Shown here one piece after another: positions 62,001 through 64,000 of a stretch of 64,000 bases of DNA; the first letter of the stretch is position 1; each line of letters opens with the position of its first letter. The position numbers were made by a program, and so were the translations under genes. Under the pieces are notes generated by a model that was not told where the DNA came from, did not search any database, and saw only the letters and a list, made by a program, of their open reading frames with translations. The stretch comes from Mactromeris polynyma (Eukaryota > Mollusca > Bivalvia > Venerida > Mactridae): assembly GCA_032209605.1 (NCBI GenBank), contig JASFXZ010000032.1, positions 5,023,722-5,087,721 on the forward strand, given 5' to 3'.

Positions 62001-64000
62001 GAACAGACAGACAGACAGATACAAAGAGAGATTTTCGGACAGACAAAGGTTACCATACAAAATTGTAAAGTGAATATTTGACAGATGTTAACTCACCGAA
62101 ATATCCAGATTATTTTGTATCAGAGTTTTCACCGTCGGGTTACAATACACATATAAGGTACTCTTTCCTTCCTGTGAAAACTTCAACATGTTTGGTAGTG
62201 GGTTAGTTTTCTTCACATCAAACAGCTCCCTAGATAAATACAAACACAAGTTATACTATTAAATACACAACAATAAGCATAGTGATCAAATGGTAGGACC
62301 CCCAACTCCTGATACAAAGGTTATGAGTTCAAGTCTGACATTTGGTGGGGTTTGATCAATAACTTCACAATTACTAAATTTGGCACGAGTTCTGGTTAGC
62401 AACCCAAGAAACAGTCATTGAGAGTGATCAGTATAAGCTGTAACATATTTTTTTACAATCAAAGTAAAATCCTAAGTTGAAATTAAATTAAACCAAACTT
62501 TAAAGTCAGTTTACTCAACGACTAGCACTAATATTTGCTACCATATGTGATAGAAAGAGGGTATATTGCAAAATTAACTTTTTGCAACCACCATCAATAC
62601 TTGAAGTAGTGATAAATGAAACATCAATAATATAAGACCATCATTGGTTCTCGAGAAAGTTGGTCTAAGTTACAAAGGGGGTCTGATTCCTGAGTGAAAA
62701 TGTTGAAAAACTAGTCAGTGAAAATACAGTCAATTTAAAGAGGTGGTCTCAATGTTGAGGTGGTCCTTACGGGAGGCCTAACTATATGTCAAATATATAT
62801 CCACAGTAAGGAACACGATTCAGACTTACTTATATTGCACCCATGCTGCGTCGTCAGGTTTCACGTCCTCATACTTTGCTGACTGTTCTAAGAGTTTCTT
62901 ACTCAACCAGTTAGGAATACATCTGAAAAGAAGGAATATATCAAAACTCTACGCCTTATGTTTTTGGACTAGAGGATTTTCAAAGTACATAATTCCAGTT
63001 CCTGTGACATATTTTTTGGCAGACTGGAATGATATATGCAACTTTGAAAGAGGCCCCACAGGGATCATTCCTTCCTGGGATGTTCGGACAAAATCCATAA
63101 TGCAGTTTAGGAGGAGATGACGTTTAAAGAAAATGTAAGCGCATGAATGACAGCCAAATTTTCGAGCTCCGGTGAACTAAAAACCATACTTTACTACTAT
63201 TTCTGAGTGTAGAGTTTTCTAAACAGTATTGCAATTAGACAAGAGGCAATAAAGAACAAGTTAAGGTGGTAAATAATAGGGACAGGCAGGTAATCAATCA
63301 ATGAATGTATAACAGCCCTAATAAACAAGGGCACCATATATGGATGCAGACGCTTGGTACCTTATCATGGGGACTTATACTTTCTCAGAATCTGAGCTAA
63401 ATGCAGTATCTAACAGTTTTGTGGAAGCAGATACTGATGCAGATAACAATCACGTTATAACAAAAGCTTTTCATATTTCAGAACAAAAACCTAAAAAAAC
63501 AGCTTTCGAGATCTTCACCCGAACAAAAAAAATCACTAATGTGACGCAACAGAAAAACTTACGAGCGAGATATTTTCATTGGAGCCAGTTCATACCGGCT
63601 GCAATCTGTATTTACATTGGTTGCGAGTTTCTCATCGGTACACTCAGTTGACCATTCAATCTCTGATACCACCACATTGACATCGACTCGTATCGGCAAT
63701 GTGTACGGACACTTCTTCTTTCCGTCTTCTTCCATTTCTTCTGGTTCCTTCTTCACTGCTCCAGCAACTTCCATTTCTGTAAAACCGGTCATAGTTACTT
63801 AATTATCACACATCAAGTCAGCACAGCTGTGTTTGGAGATTTTCTCTGTTATTTGCAGTATTTCAGGCGGTTACTTGAACCAGTGTTCCTGGGTTACTAC
63901 CCAGTACTAACCTGTTCTTTCACAAGGAACTGAACACTTGTCCACACGAATAAGAGATGAAGGAAAAACGAATTTTGATGTGCTAGCTTCAGGTAAACGA
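58992..64000 (-). CDS. conserved-looking protein of unknown family, 3' nine exons
   Basis: Exons from the right: 63912-64000 (runs off the window), 63563-63776, 62830-62922, 62097-62229, 61522-61593, 61005-61143, 60499-60541, 59972-60105 and 58992-59041. All junctions are AG/GT and all phases agree, giving 321 residues to TGA. Features are an acidic stretch (KKEPEEMEEDGKKK), a mixed globular region (RSCIPNWLSKKLLEQSAKYE; ELFDVKKTNPLPNML; KSTLYVYCNPTVKTL; CGGMMMMKVGEAGTINVT), a helix-like segment (LVNVTKADMVSILEHREVVL), PDNGPVYFLYEPKGK, then AILIWREKFQLFVKDSY and HHCLRLCGVDP, and a closing acidic tail (EGEDNEEEKEETPME). No membrane segment or signal peptide is present. The acidic stretches suggest a nuclear or chromatin-linked role, but this is a guess. 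Confidence 0.82.
59113..59480 (+). mobile_element. tRNA-derived SINE with an internal insertion
   Basis: The head ACCAAGTGGTTATGGTTGAT then AACCACTTGCTTCACACCAC is tRNA-like. The body (GACTTATGGAAGTTGGTGGC, CTCTACCCAGG, CACCTTAATTGCTAGACAAG) matches the SINE at 24665. About 150 unrelated bases separate head and body. Confidence 0.6.
59526..59669. mobile_element. ACAGTAAAACCT-type MITE, full copy
   Basis: ACAGTAAAACCTCACTTAAA at the left and TATCGAGGTTTTACTGTA at the right. It is in the last intron of the minus-strand gene at 58992-64000. Confidence 0.83.
59972..60105 (-). CDS. unknown gene, exon H
   Basis: Acceptor TTTTGCAG, donor GTGAGT. Encodes NADPKCAILIWREKFQLFVK and SDRHHCLRLCGVDPSKDT. 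Confidence 0.85.
60338..60436. repeat. short imperfect repeat
   Basis: AAGGGGATTTTGTCCACCTTGT-like units (here GGGGATTTTGTCCACCTTGT) occur two to three times. Intron of the minus-strand gene. Confidence 0.6.
60499..60541 (-). CDS. unknown gene, exon G (43 bases)
   Basis: Acceptor TTTTCAG, donor GTAAGT. Completes a proline and encodes DNGPVYFLYEPKG. Fits both neighbours in phase. Confidence 0.8.
61005..61143 (-). CDS. unknown gene, exon F
   Basis: Acceptor TATTTCAG, donor GTAAGT. Encodes SILPVLQNVGKRLVNVTKAD and VVLTNLTPKLQTELESI, helix-rich. Confidence 0.85.
61522..61593 (-). CDS. unknown gene, exon E
   Basis: 24 codons, phase 0 on both sides: RKSKAQCGGMMMMKVGEAG and TINVT, with a run of four methionines. 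Donor GTATGT. Confidence 0.82.
61612..61830. mobile_element. partial copy of the element at 57663-58131
   Basis: AGGCAAACTGTCACAAAATA, CGAACTTGTCCGAGATATTA and ACATTCTCACCAACTTTGGT are the inverse of the inner blocks of that element. The GGGGCCT ends are missing. Confidence 0.65.
61983..62019. repeat. CAGA microsatellite
   Basis: GACAGACAGACGAACAGACA and on, an (ACAG)n tract with a few changes. Confidence 0.85.
62097..62229 (-). CDS. unknown gene, exon D
   Basis: Acceptor TTATCTAG, donor GTGAGT. Encodes ELFDVKKTNPLPNMLKFSQE, STLYVYCNPTVKTLI and NNLDIS. Confidence 0.85.
62284..62365 (+). repeat. tRNA-like patch
   Basis: TGATCAAATGGTAGGACCCC and GAGTTCAAGTCTGACA can be read as degraded A- and B-boxes. 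Probably a SINE head fragment. Confidence 0.35.
62618..62790. mobile_element. ACAGTAAAACCT-type MITE, diverged
   Basis: Recognised by ATCAATAATATAAGACCATC and GAGGTGGTCTCAATGTTGAG in the same order as in the family. The termini are degraded. Confidence 0.55.
62830..62922 (-). CDS. unknown gene, exon C
   Basis: Acceptor CTTTTCAG, donor GTAAGT. Encodes CIPNWLSKKLLEQSAKYEDV and KPDDAAWVQY. Confidence 0.85.
63563..63776 (-). CDS. unknown gene, exon B
   Basis: Acceptor TTTTACAG, donor GTAAGT. Encodes EMEVAGAVKKEPEEMEEDG, CPYTLPIRVDVNVVVSEIEW and DCSRYELAPMKISR. Confidence 0.85.
63912..64000 (-). CDS. unknown gene, exon A (cut by window edge)
   Basis: Open in one frame to the window end (LPEASTSKFVFPSS, IRVDKCSVPCERT), donor GTTAGT. 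Its 5' limit is outside or at the edge. Confidence 0.65.

Noticed and set aside
63340..63651. 103-codon plus-strand frame (MDADAWYLIMG...)
   Set aside because: It runs antisense over exon B of the minus-strand gene, which has consistent phases.

Overview
This window is animal nuclear DNA: AT-rich, intron-rich and crowded with short non-autonomous transposons and minisatellites. Two copies of a tRNA-headed SINE of a type I associate with bivalve genomes (24.7-24.86 kb and 59.1-59.48 kb), together with the many small foldback elements, suggest a marine bivalve mollusc. That placement is an inference; the coding exons alone only say 'invertebrate metazoan'.

Five protein genes are visible, all assembled here from splice-consistent exons. 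(1) 599-11363, plus strand: the 3' part of an Ajuba/LIMD1/WTIP-family gene (half of LIM1, then LIM2, LIM3 and a proline-rich tail), whose upstream exons lie before the window. (2) About 26.0-32.0 kb, plus strand: a four-pass membrane protein with a long cytoplasmic tail carrying docking-type motifs; the family is not recognised. (3) 37671-50872, minus strand: a complete 19-exon cytosolic alanyl-tRNA synthetase, with class II motifs, HxxxH/CxxxH editing-site residues and C-Ala domain. Exon 4 carries a 2-base insertion that breaks the frame as given. (4) 53226-55964, plus strand: a small complete 4-exon gene for a Lys/Ser-rich, probably nuclear protein. (5) 58992 to beyond 64000, minus strand: nine 3' exons of an unrecognised protein with an acidic tail. 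Genes 3 and 4 are head to head about 2.35 kb apart.

Most of the rest is mobile or repetitive DNA. It includes a roughly 240-bp MITE family with palindromic CRE-like sites (four copies around the Ajuba-like gene); families whose ends read ACAGTC(G/A)(G/A)ACCT or ACAGTAAAACCT; a long hairpin element (two copies); a TA-flanked 132-bp MITE next to a splice acceptor; tRNA-derived repeats at 52.2-53.1 kb; a LINE reverse-transcriptase C-terminal relic at 23.9-24.1 kb; and a frameshifted mariner-like transposase relic at 54.0-54.2 kb. Minisatellites lie in introns and intergenic DNA. The most notable is a 92-bp array at 38.29-39.0 kb that has copied the end of AARS exon 18 together with its splice donor.

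The genes do not form a functional cluster. I found no CRISPR array, prokaryotic-type system or obviously new multi-gene system. The best leads are the AARS splice-donor array, the AARS frameshift, the uncharacterised tetraspan protein and the CRE-carrying MITE family.
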